Source of the DNA: Spirochaetales bacterium
GTDB lineage: Bacteria; Spirochaetota; Spirochaetia; DSM-2461
Reading direction: 5' to 3'
Assembly (NCBI GenBank): GCA_028532905.1
Contig: JAQQAM010000178.1
Coordinates: 1 to 49,315 of the forward strand
Length of the DNA: 49,315 bases
A program made the position numbers and the translations under genes. Every line of letters begins with the position of its first letter. The stretch's first letter is position 1. Positions 1 to 7,913 of this stretch are shown here, piece by piece. The notes beneath the pieces are model-generated. The model was not told where the DNA came from and ran no database searches. It saw only the letters and a list, made by a program, of their open reading frames with translations.

Positions 1-102
1 TATCTGGCTATTGAGCAGGCCTCCAGGAAATGGTCTATGCCGCTTCGAAACTGGAAGCCTGCCATGAATAGGTTCGCCATCGAATACGACGGGCGATTTT
101 AA
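1..102 (+). CDS. IS256-family transposase, C-terminal fragment (cut by window edge)
   Basis: Frame 1 is open from the first base to a TAA at 100-102. The 33 visible residues include AIEQASRKW, MPLRNWKPAMNRF and a final YDGRF. This matches the conserved tail of IS256-family (mutator-type) DDE transposases, in which a KWxMPxxNWxxxxNxFAI block precedes a short acidic or aromatic end. The catalytic DDE core lies upstream of the window, so activity cannot be judged. It reads in the same direction and frame as the following membrane gene, which is a consequence of the insertion. Confidence 0.75.
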   Translation, partial: YLAIEQASRKWSMPLRNWKPAMNRFAIEYDGRF

Positions 103-142
103 TTTGGAAATGAGCTTTACACAGAAAAATTTACAGGCTCTC
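1..142 (+). mobile_element. Right end of an IS256-family insertion sequence
   Basis: The window opens inside an insertion sequence. It contains the last 33 codons of a transposase (1-102) and about 40 bases of terminal DNA. The stretch near 116-142 reads TTTACACAG, AAAAATTTACA, GGCTCTC, which resembles the terminal inverted repeat of IS256-family elements (a TTTACACA core a few bases after the transposase stop). The exact outer boundary is inferred to lie near base 142, give or take a few bases. The other end, and therefore the inverted-repeat match and the 8-9 bp target duplication, lie outside the window. Confidence 0.7.
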
Positions 143-162
143 CTATTGCAGTCTGTTTTGTA

Positions 163-672
163 ATGCTTCTGATAATTGCCTGTGTCCAGGGCTTAGTGTC
201 GGGTATTCTCAACAGGGATGAACTGGGTATCTTAAATATGCTGATTACAGCTCCTTTTAACCTGGGACTGGCATTTTTTATGCTGCGCCTGGCCAAACAG
301 GAAGAGAGGAGTCTCAATGTCCTTTTTGAAGGATTCCAGCATTACCTGCTCTCCCTGGCGGCTACCTTTTTTATGTCTCTCTTTGTGATCCTGTGGATGC
401 TGCTTTTAATCGTCCCCGGAATTATTGCCGGCCTCTCATACTCCCTTACCTATTATATTATTGCCGAAGAACAGAGTATCTCTGCAAGAGATGCCATCAG
501 AAAAAGCAAGGAGATGATGAACGGACATAAGGGGCAGCTTTTTGCCCTTTGCCTGCGCTTCATACTTCTCTCCATCCTCTGTGTGTTTACACTGGGCATC
601 GGATTCCTCTGGCTCATGCCTTATATGAACCTGTGTATGACACACTTTTATCTTGAAGTGAAGGAGTCTTAA
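163..672 (+). CDS. DUF975-like integral membrane protein, probably 5'-truncated by the IS
   Basis: The 169-residue product is strongly hydrophobic, with about four membrane segments. It shows DUF975-type features: a first segment followed by a short polar stretch, LLLIVPGIIAGLSYSLTYYI, an amphipathic AEEQSISARDAIRKSKEMMNGHKG loop around residues 103-125, and a final hydrophobic hairpin. Family members normally begin with a charged helix ending in a L(K/S)G(K/N)W motif before the first membrane segment. Here that part is missing, and the reading frame runs back through ELYTEKFTG into IS terminal DNA. The ATG at 163 therefore lies inside the former first membrane helix and has no Shine-Dalgarno. 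The function of the family is unknown. The gene is probably a remnant, although it could be transcribed from the IS. Confidence 0.65.
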   Translation: MLLIIACVQGLVSGILNRDELGILNMLITAPFNLGLAFFMLRLAKQEERSLNVLFEGFQHYLLSLAATFFMSLFVILWMLLLIVPGIIAGLSYSLTYYIIAEEQSISARDAIRKSKEMMNGHKGQLFALCLRFILLSILCVFTLGIGFLWLMPYMNLCMTHFYLEVKES

Positions 673-1284
673 ATGAATAGACAGATAAACCATAAAAGCA
701 TGCGGGTCATTGTGGGCCTGATTGCTATATTACTGGCTCCCATTGTTGCTTTATTTGCAGGTACTCCTGAACCCTTAAATTCTATAAGTGCTTCGTATTG
801 GACCAATTCTCATGATCTATTTGTCGGCCTGTTGTTTGCCGTTAGTTTTTACCTTTTTGCCTACAATGGGACAGGCGGGAAGAAAGACTGGGAATTCTAT
901 TTAAGCAAGTTTTCCTGTTTGTTTGCAGCCTGTGTTGCCCTGTTCCCGACCAAGGGGTCTGAAAGTGACATTGCACCTTTATGGACAAGATCATTTGCAC
1001 AGGCTTTACGACTGACGCCGGTTAAAATCCATTATGCCTCAGCGGTATTACTGTTTATCTGTCTTATTATAATGATGCTGTTTTTCTCTATCAGGGCGAA
1101 GGAAAAGAATAAGCCGGTTCGCTCTTTTACATACCGTGCCATAAGCATCCTGATGGCAGTTGGGATTCTCTCTATTTTTGTAATAGGAAAGATCTTCGAG
1201 CTTGATAAAACGATTCTATACATAGAGATATGGGGGCTGACTCTTTTCGGGTTGGGCTGGCTTGTTGCCGGATCTTACAAATAA
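673..1284 (+). CDS. Unrecognised six-helix membrane protein
   Basis: This 203-residue protein has about six hydrophobic helices: residues roughly 10-29, 50-65, 80-95, 118-140, 150-172 and 178-200. The segment SISASYWTNSHDLFVGLLFAVSF, followed by a FLF/SxNG turn, SCLFAACVALFPT and KIHYASAVLLF, resembles a conserved but uncharacterised membrane family of marine bacteria in which an ALFPT motif ends the third helix. The start codon directly follows the TAA of the previous gene (670-672), with AAGGAG about eight bases upstream, so the two are translationally coupled. If the upstream gene has been broken by the IS, expression of this gene may now depend on read-through. No enzymatic residues are evident. 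Confidence 0.65.
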   Translation: MNRQINHKSMRVIVGLIAILLAPIVALFAGTPEPLNSISASYWTNSHDLFVGLLFAVSFYLFAYNGTGGKKDWEFYLSKFSCLFAACVALFPTKGSESDIAPLWTRSFAQALRLTPVKIHYASAVLLFICLIIMMLFFSIRAKEKNKPVRSFTYRAISILMAVGILSIFVIGKIFELDKTILYIEIWGLTLFGLGWLVAGSYK

Positions 1285-1306
1285 GCTTCCCTGCTGTGAG
1301 TAAAAC

Positions 1307-1365
1307 AGAATCAAAACCGAAGCATGCACTGTTTGATGGGCTCATCTCTATTCGGTTTTGATTCT
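1307..1365. terminator. Long perfect inverted repeat between convergent genes (possible bidirectional terminator)
   Basis: AGAATCAAAACCGAA at 1307-1321 is perfectly complementary to TTCGGTTTTGATTCT at 1351-1365, giving a 15-bp stem with a 29-base loop. It sits between the end of the rightward membrane gene (1284) and the end of the leftward GH15 gene (1406), where a shared terminator is expected. The uridine tracts after the stem are short on both strands, so intrinsic termination is plausible but not proven. Confidence 0.5.
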
Positions 1366-1405
1366 TTGGATAGTAGATCTTGTCACCCGGCTCCCGGAAT
1401 GAAAT

Positions 1406-2467
1406 TTACTTTATCAGACCCAGCTTCATATAAAGGATTATGTACATGGCATGGGACCAGAGCAGCGGATTGGCAGAAAAGCCCCACTTTTCATTCCAAT
1501 GGGACAGGTAGGAAGGATCATTCATGGCTTCTGACAACTGCTCAGGCAGATGCCCGTCCTCTCCTGCTTTAGAAAGAATCCAGTCCAGTATATGCTCGGC
1601 TTTATCCTGATTCCCTCTTAGTACCTCATTGATTCCCAGCCAGGCTGTGAGAAGTATCCAGATGCCCCCGCCGTAATAGGTATCTGCCCTGTATCTGTGA
1701 AGACCGCCAGACTCCAGAAGATCTGCCTCTATCTGTTTTATGGTGGCATCCATGACAGGATGATCCGGATCAAAAACAAAGCAGGGGAAACCGGCTCCCA
1801 GCAGACTGGAATCGACGGCCCTTATCCCTTCATACTTTACAAGATGCCCCTCAGCACAACCTGATTTTTCAATTCTGTTTTTGACAGCCAGAACGGTCTT
1901 TGAATAGTCTGTTCCCGATATTTCAGATGCGCAGATTAATCCTCTGTATATGGTTGCCAGAGTGTAGATATGCACTTTGTCTTCATTTTCCTCCCAGCAA
2001 TCATAGCAGGGCGTCTGCCACAGAGCCGTGAGGTATCGGGCCACAAGGTTCACAGCCTGAATAAGAGGTCCGTCAGCTTTACTTTCGGATAAACTCAGAT
2101 GTTCCTTCACACTCCACAGCCAGATACCGAAACTGTCCAGCTGAAAGTTTTCCCATTCCTCGGTTCCCTCATCGCCTTCCAGGGTGTAGCGGGTATGAAG
2201 CAGTTCTTTGTAATCTGTTGCCCCTCCGCTGAAGTACTCTTCCAGAGCCTTCTCCCGTGCCAGAATATTACGGACTGCCCAGCTGTGAAAGCGGGCAGCA
2301 CTGTCATGCTCGGACGCCAGATCCATGGCATAGGCAATGTAGGCACTGTCACGGAACCAGGAATAGTTATAGGTAGGGAATGTGGGACAGGCCACATATC
2401 CCCCCGTAGGATGCTGCCCGTCTTTTATAACCTTTATACTCTGTTTGAATAACTGCTCTCTGGTCAT
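1406..2467 (-). CDS. Glycoside hydrolase family 15-like (glucoamylase-type) enzyme
   Basis: The 353-residue protein has an (alpha/alpha)6-barrel pattern with GH15 landmarks: YNYSWFRDSAY (residues 33-43, substrate-binding Trp-Phe-Arg-Asp), CWEENED (157-163, with the probable catalytic acid at Glu159/160), HLPEQ (306-310, with the probable catalytic base Glu309) and PLLWSHAMYI (334-343). Known family members release glucose from the non-reducing ends of alpha-glucans or trehalose. There is no signal peptide, so a cytoplasmic role on imported oligosaccharide is inferred. It is shorter than many GH15 enzymes because it lacks the N-terminal beta domain. Its ATG overlaps the GH31 stop codon by four bases (ATGA), with GAGGTGA as ribosome site, so it is the last gene of the sugar operon. 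Confidence 0.82.
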   Translation of the reverse strand: MTREQLFKQSIKVIKDGQHPTGGYVACPTFPTYNYSWFRDSAYIAYAMDLASEHDSAARFHSWAVRNILAREKALEEYFSGGATDYKELLHTRYTLEGDEGTEEWENFQLDSFGIWLWSVKEHLSLSESKADGPLIQAVNLVARYLTALWQTPCYDCWEENEDKVHIYTLATIYRGLICASEISGTDYSKTVLAVKNRIEKSGCAEGHLVKYEGIRAVDSSLLGAGFPCFVFDPDHPVMDATIKQIEADLLESGGLHRYRADTYYGGGIWILLTAWLGINEVLRGNQDKAEHILDWILSKAGEDGHLPEQLSEAMNDPSYLSHWNEKWGFSANPLLWSHAMYIILYMKLGLIK

Positions 2468-4863
2468 ATTTTCACCTCTGCAGGCAATTCAATACAGTCC
2501 AGCAGAGACTTGTCTCTACTGAAAACGGGAATGTGATTTAAGGGTGTATCTACTTTGATCCTCTGGCCTCCCTCAATGGCTTCTCCTGTAAAAAAGTCAT
2601 ACCACCGGCCTTCAGGCAGGTACACATCACGTTGTGTCTCCCCTTCATAAAGCAGGGGACAGACAAGCAGAGAACGGCCGAACATGTACTGATCCTGTAG
2701 GGACCAGCAGATTTGATCTTCGGGAAAATCCAGAAACATCAATCGCATCAGGGGAGAGCCGCTTGTTCCGCAGTATTTGGCTTCTTTCATGATGTAGGGA
2801 ATCAGCTGCATGCGCAGTTCCGCATAGTATCTGTATATATCAATCACTTCCGGGGCGCCGGTTCTTTCGGCTATGTTCCAGGGGGTTCTGTCCACATGGG
2901 GAGTTCTGTGATCATAGAATTCCGAGTGGTACTGCATGATGGAACCGAAACAGGCAAAAGCAGTGGATCTCAGGTACAGTTCGGCTGTTGGTATCTCACC
3001 GCTGAATCCGCCTATATCCCATCCCATAAAGGGAACACCCGACAGGCCGGCATTCAATACAGCATTCAGGATGGACCGGTGAGCCTCCCAGGTGGAGTCC
3101 TGATCTCCTGCCCAGTGAACAGGTGAGTTTTGAACGCCCATGAATCCAGATCGGCTGAATGTAATGCCCCCGTTTCTCTCATTGATGTATTTGTAGTAAC
3201 TGTTTATATAATGATTGGGATATTCGTTCCAGAGGCGCATGCTGGTTCTGCCGTCTGCAAACTGCAGATCCCGGCCCCACAGGTGTTCTCCCCCGTCTGT
3301 TTTAAATCCGTCAATTTCCAGCTCGTCAATGAGATACCGGCGTTTATCCATCCACCAGTCAGTGGCTTCAGGGTTCGTAAAATCAATAACAAGGCTGTGT
3401 GTGAACCACCAGGGTTTGACCGTATAGGGACTGCCATCCTGATTTTTAACGCAGTAGCCTTTGTCTACCATATATTGTTTATCCACTTCATTCTGACGGC
3501 ATTTCACTCCGTCTTCCAGATGTTTGGAAACGGGGATCTGCCATAAAATCAGTTTTGTACCGTCTTTGTGAATATCTTCCACCATCCCTTTGGGATCGGG
3601 CCACAGTCCCTCTTCCGGAAAGGAGAAATCATTGTAGCAGAAAGATTCGGAAGGATCTTTCACTTCATATTCCGCATCGTTCCAGATGTAGAAGTTCTTT
3701 TCATCACTCCAGGCTTCTATCACTAAAACCGAGACCGGTATATTCAATTCCCGGCTTGTATTCAGCTCTTTCAGGACTCTCTTCTGAGAGTTCCATTCAT
3801 TGCTGCTCATCCAGGGACCAAAGGCCCATTCAGGAGGAAGCACTGGAAAGCCGCTCAGTCGGGCCTGGGACTTCAGTATCTCTTCGGGACGGCCTGTGTA
3901 TACACAGCACTCCATGTCCCATGAATCCAGCTCGGCGCTATAGGACCACGAGGACTGTTCCCGCAGATCATAGGAGACGCGCAGGGGTGAATTGATGCAG
4001 TGTCCCCACCCTCTGGAAGAGAGGAAGAAAGGTATGGGCAGATAGGTTCTGTTGCCTTCATTCTGAGATTTGTATTCCTCATAAACACGGACATCCAGCA
4101 CATTACCCCGCTGATTCAGACTGTTGAACCGCTCTCCGAATCCAAAAAACTGTTCTTCTGTGTCTGCCTTATGACAGACAGTGACAGCCCGTGGATGTCC
4201 CTTCTCATCCACTCGGAATTCCAAAGCCCGGGTCTCCTGATAAAAAACATTCCCCTCAAAGGCCATTCCCAGTGTACCGCTATCGGCATCCACAGTCAGT
4301 TCATAATCTCTGATTGCAGTGGTGAGACATCGGTCCTGTGATAAAAGGGATTCTTCGGTATTCGAACCCGGATTATAATCCTTCACCAGGCGAATCGAAA
4401 TATCACCGCTTTCAGAGATCTTCACAATCCTGAAAAAAGAAAGAGAGGCTGCCTTTGTTTCCAGAATCAGAGAGTCAGCAGTCTTTCTGACGGAGCTTAA
4501 GGATGGGGCAGTCACAAACCCCTCGGCGGTATAGGAAAAGCTCTCCGTTCTGATCTCCTCTTCACTATCTTCATTAAGAACAAAACAGTACTCAACCCGG
4601 TCAAAAGGGTTTACCGAAGGCATGACCACCTGCCAGCGGCTGGTATTTTCTTCGTTACATATCCATTTTGCCTGGGCCTTCCGGCTGTCTTTACCATTAA
4701 TTGTGATTTGGGCTGTAATGTTTAAAGAACTGTCTGCGGGTTCTGTGATCAGGCCGCAGCTGACTTTGTCTCTAAAACTCGGATTACGGGGAGTCCGTTC
4801 TTCGGCTCCCTGAATATAGGGGTTTCCCTTACCCTGGGGATTGTGAGTTATAACTGTTAGCAA
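2464..4863 (-). CDS. GH31 family alpha-glycosidase
   Basis: The 799-residue enzyme has an N-terminal beta-sandwich region (to about 340), a TIM barrel and C-terminal beta domains. GFKTDGGE carries the nucleophile Asp523 and WAGDQDSTW the likely acid/base Asp587. WAFGPWMSSNEWNSQ near residue 346 and WDIGGF are further family marks. GH31 includes alpha-glucosidases, alpha-xylosidases and sulfoquinovosidases; the sequence alone does not decide between them, but pairing with GH15 favours an alpha-glucan or alpha-glucoside. There is no signal peptide, so it should act in the cytoplasm. The start is a TTG at 4863 preceded by GGAG at the right distance. The gene is the fifth of the operon and overlaps the GH15 start. 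Confidence 0.88.
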   Translation of the reverse strand: MLTVITHNPQGKGNPYIQGAEERTPRNPSFRDKVSCGLITEPADSSLNITAQITINGKDSRKAQAKWICNEENTSRWQVVMPSVNPFDRVEYCFVLNEDSEEEIRTESFSYTAEGFVTAPSLSSVRKTADSLILETKAASLSFFRIVKISESGDISIRLVKDYNPGSNTEESLLSQDRCLTTAIRDYELTVDADSGTLGMAFEGNVFYQETRALEFRVDEKGHPRAVTVCHKADTEEQFFGFGERFNSLNQRGNVLDVRVYEEYKSQNEGNRTYLPIPFFLSSRGWGHCINSPLRVSYDLREQSSWSYSAELDSWDMECCVYTGRPEEILKSQARLSGFPVLPPEWAFGPWMSSNEWNSQKRVLKELNTSRELNIPVSVLVIEAWSDEKNFYIWNDAEYEVKDPSESFCYNDFSFPEEGLWPDPKGMVEDIHKDGTKLILWQIPVSKHLEDGVKCRQNEVDKQYMVDKGYCVKNQDGSPYTVKPWWFTHSLVIDFTNPEATDWWMDKRRYLIDELEIDGFKTDGGEHLWGRDLQFADGRTSMRLWNEYPNHYINSYYKYINERNGGITFSRSGFMGVQNSPVHWAGDQDSTWEAHRSILNAVLNAGLSGVPFMGWDIGGFSGEIPTAELYLRSTAFACFGSIMQYHSEFYDHRTPHVDRTPWNIAERTGAPEVIDIYRYYAELRMQLIPYIMKEAKYCGTSGSPLMRLMFLDFPEDQICWSLQDQYMFGRSLLVCPLLYEGETQRDVYLPEGRWYDFFTGEAIEGGQRIKVDTPLNHIPVFSRDKSLLDCIELPAEVKI

Positions 4864-4886
4864 TGATCTGTCTCCGTCAATGGGAA

Positions 4887-4907
4887 CCGGAAGGCTGACC
4901 CCTCCGG
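4887..4907 (-). other. Intercistronic hairpin between binding protein and GH31 genes
   Basis: CCGGA (4887-4891) pairs with TCCGG (4903-4907) and inner GG/CC pairs can extend the stem. It lies in the 56-base gap after the binding-protein stop codon. Such 3' hairpins commonly protect an abundant binding-protein message from exonucleases. The role is inferred. Confidence 0.4.
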
Positions 4908-4919
4908 CTCTCTCTTGTT

Positions 4920-6179
4920 TTATTTTAAGTCTTCCAGTAATTCACGGCACATTTTTAGTGCTTCTTCGGCAGTCATAGAGCCGTATTTTGCTTCAGAAAG
5001 ATACTGACCGATGCCGTCCTGCAGTTCATTCTGCTTTTCAATGACCGGAGGGACGATGGAGTATTTTAAGGAGTTGAATACAGCCTGTCTGTTAGCGGGG
5101 CTGCCGGCAGTCAGATAGGCCGCCACAGCGTCCTGGTTCTGAATGGTGGGAAGTTCCCAACCGGTGCGGATTCTCATTTGGGCAGACTCATCGCTGGAAG
5201 TAAAGAACTTAACCCATTCCCAGGAGGCTTCGGGAGACTCTGTTTTGCTGCTCATGGCCAGAGCATTGGCAAAAAAGTGTGTTGCTTTTGTGCTCATTCC
5301 GGGCTCTACTTCTATGTCCCAGTCAAATTCGGCTTCCCCAAAGGCGCTGAACATCCAGATGCCGCTCACCAGCATACCCAGCTTTCCTGAAACAAAGAGA
5401 TCACCATCGCTGACCCCTGCCAGTTCTGCATCTGTAGGCATGATGCCATGCTTGTTCTGAATATCCAGCATAGTCTGTAGAGCTTCCACATTTTCCCGTG
5501 AGTCAATCACAACATTCCCGTTCTGATCATATACAGATCCGCCGTTCTGAGCTATTTTTTTGTAGAACTCCCAGAACTGGATTCCTGTATACAAGCCCCA
5601 TACATCATTTTCAGGATCTCTGATTTTTTTGGCAGCTGCTATTGCATCATCCCAGGTCCAGCTTTCCTCGGGATAGTCCAGTCCGGCAGCATCAAAAAGA
5701 TCTTTGTTATAATAGAGGACCACGGTTGAAAAGGTTTCGGGCAGTCCGTACTGCACGCCCTTATACTGAAAGGCATTATAGGAACGGGGATAAAAAACAT
5801 CCTCAGAAAAGCTGCTGTCTGATGCGGCAAGGCTGCTCATATCGTACAAAGTGCCTTTTGACGCATAGGTGACAAAGTTTTCATAGTTGAGTTCAAAGAC
5901 ATCAGGGGCAATACCGCCAGCGATATTCACCTGCAGTTTATTGAAATAATCATCCCAACCGGCTGTTTCGACATTGATTTCAGTATCCTTGTTCATCTGT
6001 GTGAATGCTGATATCATTTCCTGTAAATGATCCAAGTGATCAGGGGCTGCGGAAAAGGTAAAGTAAGTTATTTCAGTTTTTTGCGATTCAGAGCTAACTT
6101 CTTTGCCTTGCTGCCCTTTTGCACTCAGCAATGCTGTGATACACAGGAACAGAATCCATACTACGGTAAACTTCTTCAT
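4920..6179 (-). CDS. Sugar ABC transporter substrate-binding protein
   Basis: This is a family 1 extracellular solute-binding protein (MalE/UgpB-like) of 419 residues. It has an N-terminal export signal (MKKFTVVWILFLCITALLSA), then the typical ITYFTFSAAPDHLDHL strand, a VNIAGGIAPDVFELN segment and YGLPETFSTVVLYYNKDLFDAAGLDYP in the first lobe. No Cys follows the signal, so it is probably released by signal peptidase I rather than lipidated. I chose the ATG at 6179 because AGGAGA lies seven bases upstream and the signal peptide begins there; a longer in-frame start at 6227 would place 16 odd residues before the signal. It binds the sugar for the two permeases upstream. No ATPase gene is present, so a shared MsmK/UgpC-type ATPase elsewhere is expected. 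Confidence 0.9.
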   Translation of the reverse strand: MKKFTVVWILFLCITALLSAKGQQGKEVSSESQKTEITYFTFSAAPDHLDHLQEMISAFTQMNKDTEINVETAGWDDYFNKLQVNIAGGIAPDVFELNYENFVTYASKGTLYDMSSLAASDSSFSEDVFYPRSYNAFQYKGVQYGLPETFSTVVLYYNKDLFDAAGLDYPEESWTWDDAIAAAKKIRDPENDVWGLYTGIQFWEFYKKIAQNGGSVYDQNGNVVIDSRENVEALQTMLDIQNKHGIMPTDAELAGVSDGDLFVSGKLGMLVSGIWMFSAFGEAEFDWDIEVEPGMSTKATHFFANALAMSSKTESPEASWEWVKFFTSSDESAQMRIRTGWELPTIQNQDAVAAYLTAGSPANRQAVFNSLKYSIVPPVIEKQNELQDGIGQYLSEAKYGSMTAEEALKMCRELLEDLK

Positions 6180-6199
6180 ACGATTTCTCCTAATATTTT

Positions 6200-6220
6200 T
6201 TACAGAACAACATCCTGTAA
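6200..6220 (-). other. Hairpin in the leader of the binding-protein gene
   Basis: TTACAG (6200-6205) and CTGTAA (6215-6220) form a perfect 6-bp inverted repeat with a nine-base loop. It lies between the permease stop (6224) and the binding-protein ribosome site, so it may mark an mRNA processing or stability point that raises binding-protein yield relative to the permeases. It could also be a small operator. Confidence 0.4.
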
Positions 6221-6223
6221 TTC

Positions 6224-7036
6224 TCAATTTTTAATACCGCTGCGGCTGATTCCCTGAATAAAGTGTTTCTGACTGAACAGGAAAACCACAACGATCGGAA
6301 TAATTGATATAACACCGCCGGCCATAACCATATTCCATTTTGTCTCATACCGTCCCCTCAAAACCGAAAGGCCCACAGGAAGAGTCATCATGTCGTCGCT
6401 TCTTGTGACAATAAGAGGCCAGAGAAACGAATTCCAGGAGGCCATAAAGGACAGAACAAGAAGAGTGGCCACAGACGCTTTGGTCAGAGGGGCGATGATT
6501 CTGGAAAACACCTGCCAATGATTGGCTCCATCCATAAAAGCCGACTCCTCCAGTTCATGGGGAATGGTCATAAGGGCCTGCCTGAGCAGAAAAACACCGA
6601 AAGCCGTATGCAGCAGAGGCACTGTCAGCCCCGGATAGCTGTTCAGCCAGCCGAAAGAACGCATGAGGACGAACAGGGGGATGATGGTGACCTGAAATGG
6701 AACCATCATAGTAGCCAGAAAGACCAGAAATACGGCGTCCTTCCCTTTGAAGCTCATACGGGCAAAGGCATAGGCGGCCATCAGGCTTGTGGCAATCTGC
6801 CCCCCTGTTATGACAATGGAAACCAGTATGCTGTTCATAAGCATCCGCATCATGGGAAATAGATCAAACAGCTTATGGTAACTGTCGAGGGTCGGATCTT
6901 CGGGAATCATACGGGGAGGCATTTGAAACACAAGCTGATTGTTTTTTAAAGACGTGGACACCATCCATAACAAAGGTATGATCATGGATAAAGCGGCCAG
7001 AGTCATCAAAATGTACAGGCTGATTTTTTTAAACAT
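6224..7036 (-). CDS. Carbohydrate ABC transporter permease (MalG type)
   Basis: The 270-residue inner-membrane protein has six predicted helices. The cytoplasmic coupling (EAA) loop is ELEESAFMDGANHWQVFSRI, followed by IIAPL, which contacts the transport ATPase. The N-terminus (a hydrophobic helix, then WMVSTSLKNN) and the C-terminal FSQKHFIQGISRSGIKN are typical of MalG/CUT1 permeases, where FxxGxxxGAxKG is the usual end. It overlaps the other permease gene by eight bases, indicating coupled translation and an obligate heterodimer. Confidence 0.92.
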   Translation of the reverse strand: MFKKISLYILMTLAALSMIIPLLWMVSTSLKNNQLVFQMPPRMIPEDPTLDSYHKLFDLFPMMRMLMNSILVSIVITGGQIATSLMAAYAFARMSFKGKDAVFLVFLATMMVPFQVTIIPLFVLMRSFGWLNSYPGLTVPLLHTAFGVFLLRQALMTIPHELEESAFMDGANHWQVFSRIIAPLTKASVATLLVLSFMASWNSFLWPLIVTRSDDMMTLPVGLSVLRGRYETKWNMVMAGGVISIIPIVVVFLFSQKHFIQGISRSGIKN

Positions 7037-7913
7037 AATGGACCCACAATTTCTGTACCCTGGACTGCAGCACAGTAATGATCAGAATAATCAAAAACAG
7101 AATCAGGGAGATGGCCGAAGCATAACCCATATTGTTATAGCGGAAAGCGTTTTTATAGATCTGCTCCACAAGCACACTGGTGGCTCCCGAGGGGCCTCCC
7201 CCGGTCATGACCCAGACCTGATCAAAAACCTGAAAGGAGTTGATCAGAGAGATCACCAGAATAAAAAATGTGGTGGGTGACAGCAGAGGCAGGGTCACGG
7301 CTGTAAACCGTTTTATGCCCGAGGCGCCGTCAATGGAGGCAGCTTCCAGCAGACTGGCCGGAATATCCTGCAGTCCTGCCAGAAAAAGCATCATGACATA
7401 CCCCGTATCCTTCCAGACACTGGTGATAATAACAGCGGTCATGGCCCATTTTGGATCGTACAGCCAGGCAGGACCGTTAATTCCCACAAGGGCCAGAATA
7501 TAATTGATAAGACCGAACTTCGGATTAAACAGCCAGGTCCATAACAAAGCCACTGCAATCCAGGATGTGACTACTGGAATAAAAAAGGCGGTCCGGAAGG
7601 CACCCCTGCCCTTAATTTTACTATTCATAAGCAGGGCAGTGAGTAATCCAGTCACCAGAACTGCCGGAATATATCCCCCCACAAAACTCAATGTATGGAC
7701 AAGGGATTTCCAGAACTTCTGATCTCCGGAGAGTCTTTTGAAGTTTTCAAGGAGTACAAACTCGGGTATTCCCAGCAGATCCCATGAAAAAAGAGACAGA
7801 ATAAATGAGGAGACTATGGGTAGAACAGTAAAGAGAATGAGCCCGGCGGATGCAGGAAGTAAAAAGAATAGAACCCAAAGGGAATGTTTTGTTCTGCTTT
7901 CGCCTACGATCAT
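7029..7913 (-). CDS. Carbohydrate ABC transporter permease (MalF type)
   Basis: The 294-residue membrane protein has six helices and an EAA loop reading LLEAASIDGASGIKRFTAVTLP, the MalF/CUT1 form. The N-terminus LFFLLPASAGLILFTVLPIVSSF is the usual first helix. It follows the ROK regulator with a 4-bp ATGA overlap and is itself overlapped by the MalG-type gene, so the regulator and both permeases are translated as a coupled unit. Substrate specificity cannot be read from the permease. The downstream glycosidases suggest an alpha-linked oligosaccharide. Confidence 0.92.
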   Translation of the reverse strand: MIVGESRTKHSLWVLFFLLPASAGLILFTVLPIVSSFILSLFSWDLLGIPEFVLLENFKRLSGDQKFWKSLVHTLSFVGGYIPAVLVTGLLTALLMNSKIKGRGAFRTAFFIPVVTSWIAVALLWTWLFNPKFGLINYILALVGINGPAWLYDPKWAMTAVIITSVWKDTGYVMMLFLAGLQDIPASLLEAASIDGASGIKRFTAVTLPLLSPTTFFILVISLINSFQVFDQVWVMTGGGPSGATSVLVEQIYKNAFRYNNMGYASAISLILFLIILIITVLQSRVQKLWVHYV

